Source: Lachnospiraceae bacterium NK4A144 (GTDB lineage: Bacteria; Bacillota; Clostridia; Lachnospirales; Lachnospiraceae). Taken from it: a stretch of 53,601 nucleotides of DNA. The notes under the pieces were generated by a model. The model worked only from the letters and a program-made list of their open reading frames with translations, searched no databases and was not told the DNA's origin. Position 1 is the stretch's first letter; every line of letters begins with the position of its first letter. Positions 1 through 7,922 of the stretch are shown one piece after another. A program made the translations under genes and the position numbers. Location of the stretch: positions 1-53,601 of the forward strand of contig AUJT01000026.1 of the NCBI GenBank assembly GCA_000424365.1, given 5' to 3'.

Positions 1-285
1 AGATTCATGATGGAACGGCACCTGAAAAAAGAAACTATCTTCATCTCTATGGAAGATGGAGAGGTGTATCAGGTGAGCGGTATAATATCGAGTTGGGAAG
101 AGATGTTTTTTGGAGCCCCCATGCCGCTGATAATCGAAGCAACGTTTATGCCGTTCCGGGATGTTATCATATCAGACGGTCTGGTAATGCCTTACAACAT
201 CCTTATAGGTGGTGGTATGAAACGGATGTTTAAGGATTCATATATGGCTGCAAAAAAGAGCGGCCAGATACACCGGTCGCTCTAA
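1..285 (+). CDS. C-terminal part of an unrecognised protein (cut by window start)
   Basis: The reading frame is open to the left edge, so this is the end of a longer gene; the first in-window Met (position 7) need not be a start. About 94 residues are visible, ending in a Gly/Met/Lys-rich stretch (IGGGMKRMFKDSYMAAKKSG) and a TAA stop. I do not recognise a domain. The last codons form an imperfect 9-bp inverted repeat (257-265 with 275-283), but no T-run follows, so I do not call it a terminator. The gene lies upstream of the aminoethylphosphonate genes in the same direction, with a 256-base gap, so it may or may not belong to that locus. Confidence 0.6.
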   Translation, partial: RFMMERHLKKETIFISMEDGEVYQVSGIISSWEEMFFGAPMPLIIEATFMPFRDVIISDGLVMPYNILIGGGMKRMFKDSYMAAKKSGQIHRSL

Positions 286-541
286 GAATGTGGATTGAGT
301 GAGAAAAAAACTGGAAGTACAGGCTGAGTTTTTTTGTAATCTTCCATAAAGTGATTTCTTTCTTTTATTAGAGTTCGAGTATCTTAAATATATAATAACT
401 CATCATCATATTAACATTTTTCTTGTACTTAGACAAGCATCAGTGAATAGGGCTAAAGAAGTCGATAACAGGCTTATGCCCGTAAAGCAGATCATAACAT
501 TGATTGATGAAATCTAAAGAATTTTGACAGGGTGATTATCA
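286..541 (+). other. Intergenic stretch with a weak promoter and a possible coding remnant
   Basis: This gap before the AEP transaminase contains TATAAT at 391-396, with only a poor -35 (TTAGAG, 368-373, 17-base spacer). The frame 344-516 is open without an ATG, and its last 30 or so codons (RQASVNRAKEVDNRLMPVKQ, then IITLIDEI and stop) look protein-like. This may be the tail of a decayed gene. I recognise no family, and the frame could be open by chance. Confidence 0.25.
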
Positions 542-1672
542 ATGAACATAAAAAGGAATGTTTTATTAAATCCAGGACCGGCAACCACAACTGATACGGT
601 AAAACTGGCGCAAGTAGTTCCGGATATCTGTCCTCGTGAGAAAGAATTTCAGTCTATCATGGCACCTATGAGAGATGATCTGGTTAGGATTGTGCATGGT
701 GGAGATGACTATACTTCTGTTCTTTTTTGTGGATCGGGAACGATATGCATAGACGTAACATTAAATTCTCTTCTTGATGCTGAGAAGAAAGCGTTTGTAA
801 TCAATAATGGTTCATATAGCCAAAGAGCTGTGGACATATGTAAAGCATATGATCTCCCGTTGATCGAACTTAAGCAGCCGATAAACTCAAAGCCTGATCT
901 GTCTGCCATAGAAGAAATTCTGAAATCAAATGATGACATTGGATATGTATATATCACTTATCACGAGACGGGAACCGGTCTCTTAAATCCTGTAAAGGAA
1001 GTCGGAGCGTTAGCGCATAAATATGGTTCTTTTTTGATCACAGATACGACTTCTGCTTACGCAATGATGCCGATTAATGTTTATGATGAGAATATTGATT
1101 TTTGTATGGCATCTGCGCAGAAAGGCATCATGGGGATGACAGGGCTTTCTTTCATAATCGGAAGAAAATCTATTATTGAGGAGAGCAAAAACTATCCTAA
1201 GAGATCGTATTATTGCAACTTATATATGCAGTATGAATATTTTGAGAGGACTGGAGAGATGCATTTCACTCCTCCTGTTCAAACAATCTATGCGGCAAGA
1301 CAAGCGCTTATAGAGTATTTTGAAGAGGGTGAAATAAAAAAATGGAGCAGGCACCAGCGAGTGATGGATGCTATTCATAAGGGTGAGGATAGGCTGGGAT
1401 TAAAGGAAATATTGTCGCGAGAGGTTCAATCCGGCTTGGTATCAGCTATAAAATATCCTGATGATATTAATTGGAGCTTTGATAAAATCCATGACTATTG
1501 CTATGAACGTGGATTTACGATCTATCCGGGTAAGATAGAAAATCAGGGAACCTTCAGACTTTGTGCTTTAGGTGCAATAGATGAAGCAGATATTAATGAG
1601 TTTTGGAAAGTGTTTGAAAATGCTTTAGTTGAAAATGGTGTGCGGATACCTGTTCAGTATATAGAGGCTTGA
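542..1672 (+). CDS. phnW: 2-aminoethylphosphonate--pyruvate transaminase-like aminotransferase
   Basis: A 376-residue fold-type I PLP aminotransferase of the PhnW kind, which interconverts AEP plus pyruvate and phosphonoacetaldehyde plus alanine. It shows the family N-terminus (LLNPGPATTTDTV, residues 8-20), the phosphate-binding region FCGSGTICIDV (62-72), the PLP aspartate in FLITDTTSAYA (164-174) and the Schiff-base lysine K194 in ASAQKGIMG. Full family length. The start ATG follows AGGGTGAT. It is followed after one base by a nucleotidyltransferase and then by phosphonopyruvate decarboxylase, so here it most likely works in the biosynthetic direction, making AEP for attachment to a surface molecule. 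A related serine or alanine-glyoxylate transaminase is less likely given the neighbours. Confidence 0.85.
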   Translation: MNIKRNVLLNPGPATTTDTVKLAQVVPDICPREKEFQSIMAPMRDDLVRIVHGGDDYTSVLFCGSGTICIDVTLNSLLDAEKKAFVINNGSYSQRAVDICKAYDLPLIELKQPINSKPDLSAIEEILKSNDDIGYVYITYHETGTGLLNPVKEVGALAHKYGSFLITDTTSAYAMMPINVYDENIDFCMASAQKGIMGMTGLSFIIGRKSIIEESKNYPKRSYYCNLYMQYEYFERTGEMHFTPPVQTIYAARQALIEYFEEGEIKKWSRHQRVMDAIHKGEDRLGLKEILSREVQSGLVSAIKYPDDINWSFDKIHDYCYERGFTIYPGKIENQGTFRLCALGAIDEADINEFWKVFENALVENGVRIPVQYIEA

Positions 1673-1673
1673 T

Positions 1674-2381
1674 ATGAGAGAGTGTGCAATTCTGATGGCG
1701 GCAGGGTTGGGTACAAGAATGAGACCACTTACTGATGCTATACCGAAACCACTGATCAAAGTAAATGGAAAATCCATGATCGAGACTGTCATAGAGGGGC
1801 TAAAAAGCCGTGGTGTTAATGATATTTACGTTGTAGTTGGATATCTTTCAGAACAGTTTCAATATTTGAAAGAAAAATATGATGGTTTATATCTTTTAAA
1901 AAATGAGGATTTTGAATCGGTTAATAATATCTCTTCAATATACGCGGCCTCTGAGATACTTATTGGTGCAGAATCTGATATCTTTATATGCGAAGCTGAT
2001 CTGTTTGTACAGGATGATAGGATATTCCATGCGAAACTCGATCACTCTTGTTATTTTGGAAAAAAAGTGATGGGACATACTGAAGACTGGGTATTTGATA
2101 CGGATCTGTCAGGGAGGATTGTTCGTGTTGGAAAAAACGGGAATGATTGCTACCAAATGGTAGGAATATCATGGTTCAGGAAAGAAGATGCTCGTATCCT
2201 TGGAAAAATAATTACTGAAGCATATGGTAAAATAGGGTATAAGAAGTTGTTTTGGGATGAAGTGGTGGATTCTAATCTTGACAAGATAAATCTTATTGTT
2301 CATCCAATAGAAGGTAATGAAATAGTTGAGATTGATACCGTGCTTGAATTATCAGTAATTGACAGTTCATATGGGAGGTAG
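1674..2381 (+). CDS. Nucleotidyltransferase, probable phosphonate (AEP) cytidylyltransferase
   Basis: A 235-residue sugar/choline-phosphate nucleotidyltransferase-fold protein. The signature MAAGLGTRMRPLTDAIPKPL (residues 8-27, with K25) binds the NTP, and D109 in ICEADLF is a likely metal ligand. The size and the (F)ESVNNISSIYAA segment resemble LicC-type cytidylyltransferases more than the larger RmlA enzymes. AEP-transaminase and cytidylyltransferase are known to be paired or fused (PntC type) for making CDP-AEP; here they are separate genes one base apart, followed by Ppd. I infer that this enzyme makes CDP-AEP for transfer to a glycan or lipid. Another polyol- or sugar-phosphate substrate cannot be excluded, because a polyol-type dehydrogenase is also in the locus. 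Confidence 0.7.
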   Translation: MRECAILMAAGLGTRMRPLTDAIPKPLIKVNGKSMIETVIEGLKSRGVNDIYVVVGYLSEQFQYLKEKYDGLYLLKNEDFESVNNISSIYAASEILIGAESDIFICEADLFVQDDRIFHAKLDHSCYFGKKVMGHTEDWVFDTDLSGRIVRVGKNGNDCYQMVGISWFRKEDARILGKIITEAYGKIGYKKLFWDEVVDSNLDKINLIVHPIEGNEIVEIDTVLELSVIDSSYGR

Positions 2382-2385
2382 GCTA

Positions 2386-3543
2386 TTGAACATAGGTAGG
2401 TTTGTTGAAATTCTTGGTGCTGATTTTTTTACAGGGGTACCGGATTCTCAACTTAAGGCTTTGTGTAATTACCTGATGGATAAATATGGGATTGATCCCC
2501 AACACCACATTATTGCTGCTAACGAAGGTAATTGTGTGGCTCTTGCAGCGGGGTATCATTTGGCAACAGGAAAAGTTCCGGTTGTGTATATGCAAAATAG
2601 CGGAGAAGGAAATATCATAAATCCTATTGCTTCACTGCTTCATGAAAAGGTTTATGGTATACCAGTGATATTTGTGATCGGATGGAGAGGTGAGCCGGGA
2701 ATCCATGATGAGCCGCAGCATATATATCAGGGTGAGGTTACATTAAAACTTCTTGATGATATGGAGATAGAAAATATGGTCATCAGTAAGGATACAACGG
2801 CTGATGAGCTTACGGCTTGGCTGATTGACCACAGGGAAGCACTTGAAAGAGGCCGGGACATTGCTTTTGTAATAAAGAAGGGTGCACTGTCCTATGATCA
2901 GAAGGTTGAATACAAAAATGATCATAAGGCCACACGAGAAGAAATAATCGAGCACATTGTAAAGTATTCGGGAGATGATCCGATTATTTCCACAACTGGA
3001 AAGACATCTCGTGAATTATTTGAGATACGGGTGAGAAATGGGCAGGATCATAAGCGTGATTTTCTCACCGTTGGTTCGATGGGGCATGCTTCGTCTATCG
3101 CCTTGGGAATAGCGATTAATAAACCTGATAGGAGAATATGGTGCATTGATGGTGATGGAGCTGTTCTCATGCATATGGGGGCAATGGCTGTAATCGGGGC
3201 AGTTAGACCATCAAACATGGTTCATATCCTTATTAATAATAATGCGCATGAAACTGTTGGTGGTATGCCTACAGTGGCAGGTAAAATAGATGTTCCGTCG
3301 ATAGCACGTGCCTGTGGATATGAGAGTGTGTATAGTGTTTCAGACACGGATGAACTTGATAAGGTATTTGAAAAGATCATAGAAATAAAAGGTCTAATTT
3401 TTATAGAGATTAAGGCAGCGATGGGCGCACGTGAGGATCTTGGAAGACCTACAACGACAGCAAAAGAGAATAAGATCAATTTTATGAACTTTTTGACAGG
3501 AGAAAAAAAGGATAAAGATATATTAAGTTTTGACGATATATAG
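2386..3543 (+). CDS. Phosphonopyruvate decarboxylase (TPP enzyme)
   Basis: About 385 residues. It converts 3-phosphonopyruvate to phosphonoacetaldehyde, the step that makes C-P bond formation by PEP mutase irreversible. It has the typical N-terminus (DFFTGVPDSQLKAL), the TPP-activating glutamate in AANEGNCVALAAGY, the family stretch WRGEPGIHDEPQH, and the C-terminal TPP/Mg motif GDGAVLMHMG ... NNNAHETVGG. An ATG lies in frame at 2359, inside the preceding gene, but I choose the TTG at 2386: GGGAGGT (2373-2379) sits at the right distance and the resulting N-terminus matches the family. It closes the pathway with the transaminase upstream. PEP mutase is absent from the window. Confidence 0.88.
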   Translation: MNIGRFVEILGADFFTGVPDSQLKALCNYLMDKYGIDPQHHIIAANEGNCVALAAGYHLATGKVPVVYMQNSGEGNIINPIASLLHEKVYGIPVIFVIGWRGEPGIHDEPQHIYQGEVTLKLLDDMEIENMVISKDTTADELTAWLIDHREALERGRDIAFVIKKGALSYDQKVEYKNDHKATREEIIEHIVKYSGDDPIISTTGKTSRELFEIRVRNGQDHKRDFLTVGSMGHASSIALGIAINKPDRRIWCIDGDGAVLMHMGAMAVIGAVRPSNMVHILINNNAHETVGGMPTVAGKIDVPSIARACGYESVYSVSDTDELDKVFEKIIEIKGLIFIEIKAAMGAREDLGRPTTTAKENKINFMNFLTGEKKDKDILSFDDI

Positions 3544-3627
3544 TCTAGGAGTGTGATTATTTTTATATATTAAAATGTCAGGATTATTTGAGGTGCAGAA
3601 ACCTGCATTTTTAAGGGGGAGTAATTC

Positions 3628-4290
3628 ATGAATTTTAAGCTGACTGCGTCTATGATGTGCGCTGATTATCGCAATCTGGAGAATGAAGTTAGGATGCTTG
3701 ATGAGGGGGGCATCGATTCTTTTCATATCGACGTGATGGACGGTCGGTTCGTCACTAATTTTGCTATGTCATTAAATGATCTGAGCTGTATAGCGGGGCT
3801 TACGAAGAAGCCGCTGGATGTCCATTTGATGGTGGAGCATCCGGTTAATACAGTTGATCTTTTTCTAAAAAAGATGAGACCCGGAGACACGGTTTATATT
3901 CATCCTGAGGCAGAGTATCATCCGTCTGGAACTATTATGAAGATCGTCGATGCAGGGATGATCCCTGGGATAGCGATCAATCCGGGAACCAGTGTCGAGT
4001 CGGTTGTTGAACTTCTCCATATAGTAAAAAAAGTACTTATAATGGGGGTAAATCCCGGAAATGCCTCGCAGATGTTTTTGCCATTTGTATCAAAGAAGAT
4101 TACAAAACTATTGGCGCTCAAAGAAGATTCGGATATTGAATTATGGTGGGATGGTGCGTGCAGCGCAGAGAAGATTTTGAAGTATGCACCGAGAGGTATA
4201 GATGGATTTGTACTTGGAACTTCGCTTTTATTCGGTCGGGATAAGCCTTATGGAGAGGTGATCCATAACGTCAGAGAGATGAAGTTTTAG
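3628..4290 (+). CDS. Ribulose-phosphate 3-epimerase family protein
   Basis: A 220-residue TIM barrel of the Rpe/AlsE family, which epimerises C3 of pentulose or hexulose phosphates. Metal and catalytic positions are present: H33 and D35 in FHIDVMDGRFV, H66 in LDVHLMVEHP, the phosphate-contact run LIMGVNPGNASQMF (137-150), and the second catalytic aspartate D175 in ELWWDGACSA. The normal VDGGI motif here reads WWDGAC, so this is a divergent paralog rather than the housekeeping enzyme. Strong ribosome binding site (AAGGGGGAG). It lies 11 bases before a polyol-type dehydrogenase, suggesting that the two supply a ketose- or polyol-phosphate for the same cell-surface product. An 84-base gap with a weak hairpin (around 3592-3612) separates it from the AEP genes. 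Confidence 0.8.
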   Translation: MNFKLTASMMCADYRNLENEVRMLDEGGIDSFHIDVMDGRFVTNFAMSLNDLSCIAGLTKKPLDVHLMVEHPVNTVDLFLKKMRPGDTVYIHPEAEYHPSGTIMKIVDAGMIPGIAINPGTSVESVVELLHIVKKVLIMGVNPGNASQMFLPFVSKKITKLLALKEDSDIELWWDGACSAEKILKYAPRGIDGFVLGTSLLFGRDKPYGEVIHNVREMKF

Positions 4291-4301
4291 GGAGGCTTAT
4301 C

Positions 4302-5366
4302 ATGAAAACGTATGTGCTGCATGGCATAAACGATCTGCGATATGAAGATACGAAGATACCGGAACCGAAGAGCGGAGAAGTATTGCTCAGAGTTTCTGCG
4401 GCAGGTATCTGTGGCTCTGATATTCCGAGGATTTACGAAACTGGTGCGCACAGGCATCCGCTTATCCCGGGACATGAATTTTCTGGTATTGTGGAAGATG
4501 TCGGATTTGGAGTGGATAAAAAGCTTAAGGGAAAAAGATGTGGTGTTTTTCCGTTGATACCATGTCGGAAATGTGTACCGTGCAGTCGTAAAAAATATGA
4601 GCTATGCAGAAATTATGATTATCTGGGATCCAGGAGAGATGGGGCTTTTGCTGAGTATGTTGCCGTGCCGGCAGATAACCTTATAGAAATTCCGGATGAA
4701 ATATCGCTGGAGACAGCTGCCATGCTGGAACCGATGGCGGTTGCGGTTCATGCTATCCGGAGAGTGATGCCTCATGGAATCAATGAGGGTTATACAGCTG
4801 CTGTTTTTGGAGTCGGAACTATCGGACTTATGCTGATCTCGTTTTTGCTGGATGCTGGATTATCGGTAAATAAGTTGTTTGTGATCGGAAATAAGAACTT
4901 TCAGAAAAAGGCAGCATTGGAAAACGGTGTATTACAGGAGAATTTTTGTGATATAAGGGATTGTGATCCTGATCAGTGGTTGGATGAAAGAACCGGTGGA
5001 TACGGAGCAGATCTGACCTTTGATTGTGTAGGAAAAAACGAAACGGTTATTCAGGCAATCAGTCATGCGGCACCTTCGGGACATGTGCTGCTTATGGGAA
5101 ATCCTCATTCTGATATGCATTTGGAAAGGGATGTGTACTGGAAAATCCTGCGGCATCAGCTTCGTGTTACTGGTACCTGGAATTCTTCTTTTAGGAATGA
5201 ACTGGATGATGACTGGCACTATGTATTATCAAGGCTTCAGCGGGGAAAAATAAGACCGGAGTCTTTTATTACACACAGGCTTTCGCTTGAGGATTTAAGT
5301 CAGGGATTTGAAATTATGCGAGATAAGACTGAGCCATATATTAAGATTATGGGAGTTTTTAAATAA
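4302..5366 (+). CDS. Zinc-dependent medium-chain alcohol/polyol dehydrogenase
   Basis: A 354-residue MDR-family dehydrogenase. Catalytic zinc ligands C37, H58 and E59 (ICGSDI ... PGHEFSGIVEDVG) and all four structural zinc cysteines (C88, C91, C94, C102) are present, with a Rossmann motif FGVGTIGLM near residue 168. The overall type is that of galactitol-1-phosphate, sorbitol or ribulose-5-phosphate (TarJ-like) reductases; substrate cannot be fixed from sequence. Beside an Rpe-like epimerase and a nucleotidyltransferase, it could reduce a ketose-phosphate to a polyol-phosphate for a teichoic-acid-like polymer. Ribosome binding site GGAGG precedes the ATG, 11 bases after the previous stop. Confidence 0.82.
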   Translation: MKTYVLHGINDLRYEDTKIPEPKSGEVLLRVSAAGICGSDIPRIYETGAHRHPLIPGHEFSGIVEDVGFGVDKKLKGKRCGVFPLIPCRKCVPCSRKKYELCRNYDYLGSRRDGAFAEYVAVPADNLIEIPDEISLETAAMLEPMAVAVHAIRRVMPHGINEGYTAAVFGVGTIGLMLISFLLDAGLSVNKLFVIGNKNFQKKAALENGVLQENFCDIRDCDPDQWLDERTGGYGADLTFDCVGKNETVIQAISHAAPSGHVLLMGNPHSDMHLERDVYWKILRHQLRVTGTWNSSFRNELDDDWHYVLSRLQRGKIRPESFITHRLSLEDLSQGFEIMRDKTEPYIKIMGVFK

Positions 5367-5383
5367 ATCTGTATACAAAACAC

Positions 5384-5411
5384 TAAATTTTCTGTTCATG
5401 CCTGCCGATAT
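5384..5411 (+). promoter_or_regulatory. SigmaD/sigma-28-type (motility) promoter for the next gene
   Basis: TAAA (5384-5387) and GCCGATAT (5404-5411) are separated by 16 bases. The flagellar sigma consensus is TAAA - about 15 - GCCGATAT/A. The -10 box matches at all eight positions and the spacing is within one base. It lies about 90 bases before the DUF6033-like start, after the end of the dehydrogenase gene. Confidence 0.65.
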
Positions 5412-5503
5412 AAAGATTGAAAGTGTAAGTATGTCTATAGTTCATTATCAAACGGATTTTGACCCTTACATCATAAGATGCACGGAAGCATGGAGGTAGT
5501 AAC

Positions 5504-6301
5504 ATGAATGGAATCAGTGGAAATTATGGTATTTATGAACAAAATGCTTTGCTTCAGGAGTCCATGAAGAAGGTCGCAACTGCTCGAGACAAGAAAACGG
5601 AAAAAGACTCAAAGAAATTTGGAATGGATCCTGCTGCAGAGTATATTCCGTCTGGTAAGGCAGAAGAATCAGAAAAGGCTGCAAAAGCGGAAAAAGCACT
5701 TGGAACTAAAAATCAGGTTCAATTGTCACAGGCTGCTGTAAAACTATTACAGGAACTGAAAAGGCAGTATGGAAATGCAGATATTTTTGTAGGAAATTAT
5801 GAAAATGACTATGAAGCCCAGAAGTATCTGTCTCAAGGTACAAAGGAATTTAGTATCCTGATCGAACCGGAACTTCTCGAGAAGATGGCGGCAGACGAGT
5901 CTGTAAAAGCAAAGTACATGGGAATCATCGAAGAGAGCACTCAGAAACTTGCTGATATGATGAGTGAACTTGGTGATGACGCTGATAATATTGATAAGAT
6001 CGGTTTCACGGTTAAGGAAGACGGAACCATAAAGTACTTTGCAGAACTAAGCAAGTCAGCTGAGGCTCAGAAAGAGCGTATAGAAAAGGCTCATGAGAAG
6101 AAAGCTGAAGAAGCAAAAGATGCAGAGAAGAAACTTGCACAGAAAAAAGAAGCGGAGAAACGCACGAAAGTAGAAGCAGACTCAGTGGAAGATCTTATGG
6201 ATGCAATCAAGAATATTGACTGGGATTCTATCGAAGTTGTAAAGAAATACGGTTGGCAGAAAAATGATCCCGCTGAGGCAACGTTAAATTTTTCAATCTG
6301 A
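5504..6301 (+). CDS. DUF6033-like protein, probably co-expressed with motility genes
   Basis: 265 residues, soluble, no signal peptide or membrane segment. Residues 45-70 and 185-225 are Lys/Glu/Ala-rich and likely helical or coiled coil; the central part (residues about 95-185, e.g. YLSQGTKEFSILIEPELLEKMAADE and a regular strand around GFTVKEDGTIKYFAEL) looks folded. It resembles what I remember as DUF6033 in flagellated Lachnospiraceae, with no known function. Ribosome binding site GGAGG before ATG. The promoter just upstream is of the sigmaD type, which suggests a flagellar or chemotaxis-linked role; this is inference. A strong terminator follows, so it is probably monocistronic. Confidence 0.7.
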   Translation: MNGISGNYGIYEQNALLQESMKKVATARDKKTEKDSKKFGMDPAAEYIPSGKAEESEKAAKAEKALGTKNQVQLSQAAVKLLQELKRQYGNADIFVGNYENDYEAQKYLSQGTKEFSILIEPELLEKMAADESVKAKYMGIIEESTQKLADMMSELGDDADNIDKIGFTVKEDGTIKYFAELSKSAEAQKERIEKAHEKKAEEAKDAEKKLAQKKEAEKRTKVEADSVEDLMDAIKNIDWDSIEVVKKYGWQKNDPAEATLNFSI

Positions 6302-6314
6302 GAAATTATCAAAA

Positions 6315-6423
6315 GTCGCATTCGTATGACGTTATAAAAGTGTGTGAACAGTGCCCCTTCAGGACGGCTATTAGCTTGTCTTGAAGGGGCTTTTTTTATA
6401 CAATGAGTTATAAAGAATGCGAC
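6315..6423. repeat. 9-bp inverted repeat flanking the terminator
   Basis: GTCGCATTC at 6315-6323 and its exact reverse complement GAATGCGAC at 6415-6423 bracket the terminator hairpin. Both arms are followed by or near GACGTTA-like bases. It may be the trace of an insertion/excision or simply an outer stem. Confidence 0.35.
6353..6397 (+). terminator. Rho-independent terminator after the DUF6033-like gene
   Basis: A 13-bp stem, 6353-6365 (GCCCCTTCAGGAC) with 6378-6390 (GTCTTGAAGGGGC), one G-T pair, followed by seven T residues (6391-6397). Confidence 0.92.
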
Positions 6424-6443
6424 GTTAAGAGGATAGTGCTGCT

Positions 6444-7640
6444 ATGAACGATTATTATCTGATGAATAAAGATAGACCCATAATCGAGTTTTCTATTGAG
6501 TCTAACCCGTTGGGTGAAAAAATAAAGGCAAATAGTGTAGAGGTATCATTTGACTCTGAAATACCGGATGTACCTTTGCTTAGTAAAGCCGTAAAAAACG
6601 ACGATATTTCAGTATGGATGACGGCTTGGCTTGATGGACGGAACTATGCGAAACATAAAGACCATATGAAAAAATGGCTTAAAGAGTGGGGGATAGATAA
6701 TACAAAGGGATTTATTGACCTTACTCATGCTTTATCACTTAATGATTCGTTATGGGTTAAAGATGTTTCATCAGATTTATCATGGTCAGAGGTTAATTAT
6801 TACAATAATAAGTTTTCGGATGTTGCGGAAAAAACAGCTTTTGATGTTGGGTTAATGGGACTTCAGTTTTCGCCGACAAGTCCGGAAGTAACTGCAGAAG
6901 GCACATTTCCTAAATGCTGGCGAAGAGTTAATGGTGATATATACCTGTATAAAACAGGCCTTACAGGTGCGGCAAATGTAGGCTTGGAGCCGTATAGTGA
7001 GTTTATTTCATCATATGTGGTAGCGCAATTAACTGATCAGAATGTATTATCGTACGATCTGGAGATGTTTAAGGACAAACTGTGCTCGGTCTGTAAAATA
7101 TTTACAAGCGAAAACGAAGGTTATATGCCGTTTTACAGATATATGACCGGAGATAGGCAAAAGTATACTATCAGTGATGTAATCGAAATATGTTCAGGTT
7201 ATGGTTTTGAAAAAGAGGTTAAAGAAATGTTCTTTACTGATTCGATAATCATGAATCAGGACAGACATCTCGGAAACTTTGGCTTTATTGTGGACAATGA
7301 TTCTTTTGAAATAAAAAGATTTGCACCGCTCTATGATTATAATAGTTCGCTTCTGTGCAACGCACTTGAAAGTGACCTTGATGATTTTGAAAGATATGAG
7401 GATACGTTTCTTTTGGGACATAAGTTAGGTGGAACGTTTTCCGAAGTCGGAGCTGCACTGTGCACAACCGAGATGATTGAAAAAATACCAAAGCATATAG
7501 CTATTCCGGTTCATGAAAAATATAATCTGCCGAAAACACGAATGGAAAAAATCATAGATATACTAGATCAGAATATAAAGAACATAACCGGAAAAGACTA
7601 TTATTCATTTGGGTATGAAGAATTATATACAAATATTTAA
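6444..7640 (+). CDS. HipA-like serine/threonine kinase
   Basis: A 398-residue protein with the HipA/CtkA-type kinase core. The nucleotide-binding lysine is probably in YLYKTG (about residue 171), the catalytic loop is MNQDRHLGNFGF (about 268-279) and the metal-binding aspartate lies in PLYDYNSSL (about 296-304). HipA-family kinases act as growth-arresting toxins or regulators when not held by a DNA-binding partner. No HTH partner precedes it; the nearest is the XRE protein at 8611, beyond a GNAT pair. The N-terminal 130 residues are unlike E. coli HipA. Its last 10 codons are repeated exactly at 8519-8549, so the present C-terminus (EELYTNI) may have been created by insertion of the following cassette. 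It begins a defence-type region. Confidence 0.78.
   Translation: MNDYYLMNKDRPIIEFSIESNPLGEKIKANSVEVSFDSEIPDVPLLSKAVKNDDISVWMTAWLDGRNYAKHKDHMKKWLKEWGIDNTKGFIDLTHALSLNDSLWVKDVSSDLSWSEVNYYNNKFSDVAEKTAFDVGLMGLQFSPTSPEVTAEGTFPKCWRRVNGDIYLYKTGLTGAANVGLEPYSEFISSYVVAQLTDQNVLSYDLEMFKDKLCSVCKIFTSENEGYMPFYRYMTGDRQKYTISDVIEICSGYGFEKEVKEMFFTDSIIMNQDRHLGNFGFIVDNDSFEIKRFAPLYDYNSSLLCNALESDLDDFERYEDTFLLGHKLGGTFSEVGAALCTTEMIEKIPKHIAIPVHEKYNLPKTRMEKIIDILDQNIKNITGKDYYSFGYEELYTNI
7590..7620 (+). repeat. 31-bp direct repeat, left copy (end of hipA-like gene)
   Basis: Identical over 31 bases to 8519-8549 (starts GGAAAAGACTATTATTCATT); with one mismatch the match extends about three bases to the left. The two copies bracket the small-protein/GNAT pair. 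Confidence 0.95.
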
Positions 7641-7694
7641 TTGTTTGTAGATATTTCATGTGGTAACATGAAGATATAAAAAGGTGGTGATAAT

Positions 7695-7922
7695 ATGGCA
7701 GGAACAAGTGCTTATGCAACACCCATACCAATGCCTTTGGTTGCAAAGAGACCTCTAAAGACAAAGATGTCTAAGGAAGCAAAAGCTCATTATGAGTATA
7801 TGTTTTCAAGGAATGTAGAATTATTTGAAGATGAAAATACAGGTGAATTATATTCAAAGGTCACTAACCTAAATACAGGAGAAACTAAAATAAGGAAGTG
7901 TGAATATACAGATGAAGATTAA
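7695..7922 (+). CDS. Small protein preceding the GNAT gene, candidate antitoxin
   Basis: 75 residues with a good ribosome binding site (AAGGTGGTGAT before the ATG). The N-terminus is short, Pro/Thr-rich and probably flexible; the rest is charged (MSKEAKAHYEYMFSRNVELF, then a two-strand-like ENTGELYSKVTNLNTGETKIR). No known antitoxin fold is recognisable, and it is not a clear RHH protein. The GNAT start overlaps its stop by 11 bases, implying coupled translation, the usual arrangement of GNAT toxin modules, so an antitoxin or regulator role is inferred only from context. Confidence 0.6.
   Translation: MAGTSAYATPIPMPLVAKRPLKTKMSKEAKAHYEYMFSRNVELFEDENTGELYSKVTNLNTGETKIRKCEYTDED

Noticed and set aside
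257-283. Hairpin at the stop of the first gene as a terminator
   Set aside because: 9-bp stem is present but no T-run follows.
2359-2385. Upstream ATG start for phosphonopyruvate decarboxylase
   Set aside because: It lies inside the preceding gene without a ribosome binding site, while TTG 2386 has GGGAGGT at the right distance and gives the family N-terminus.
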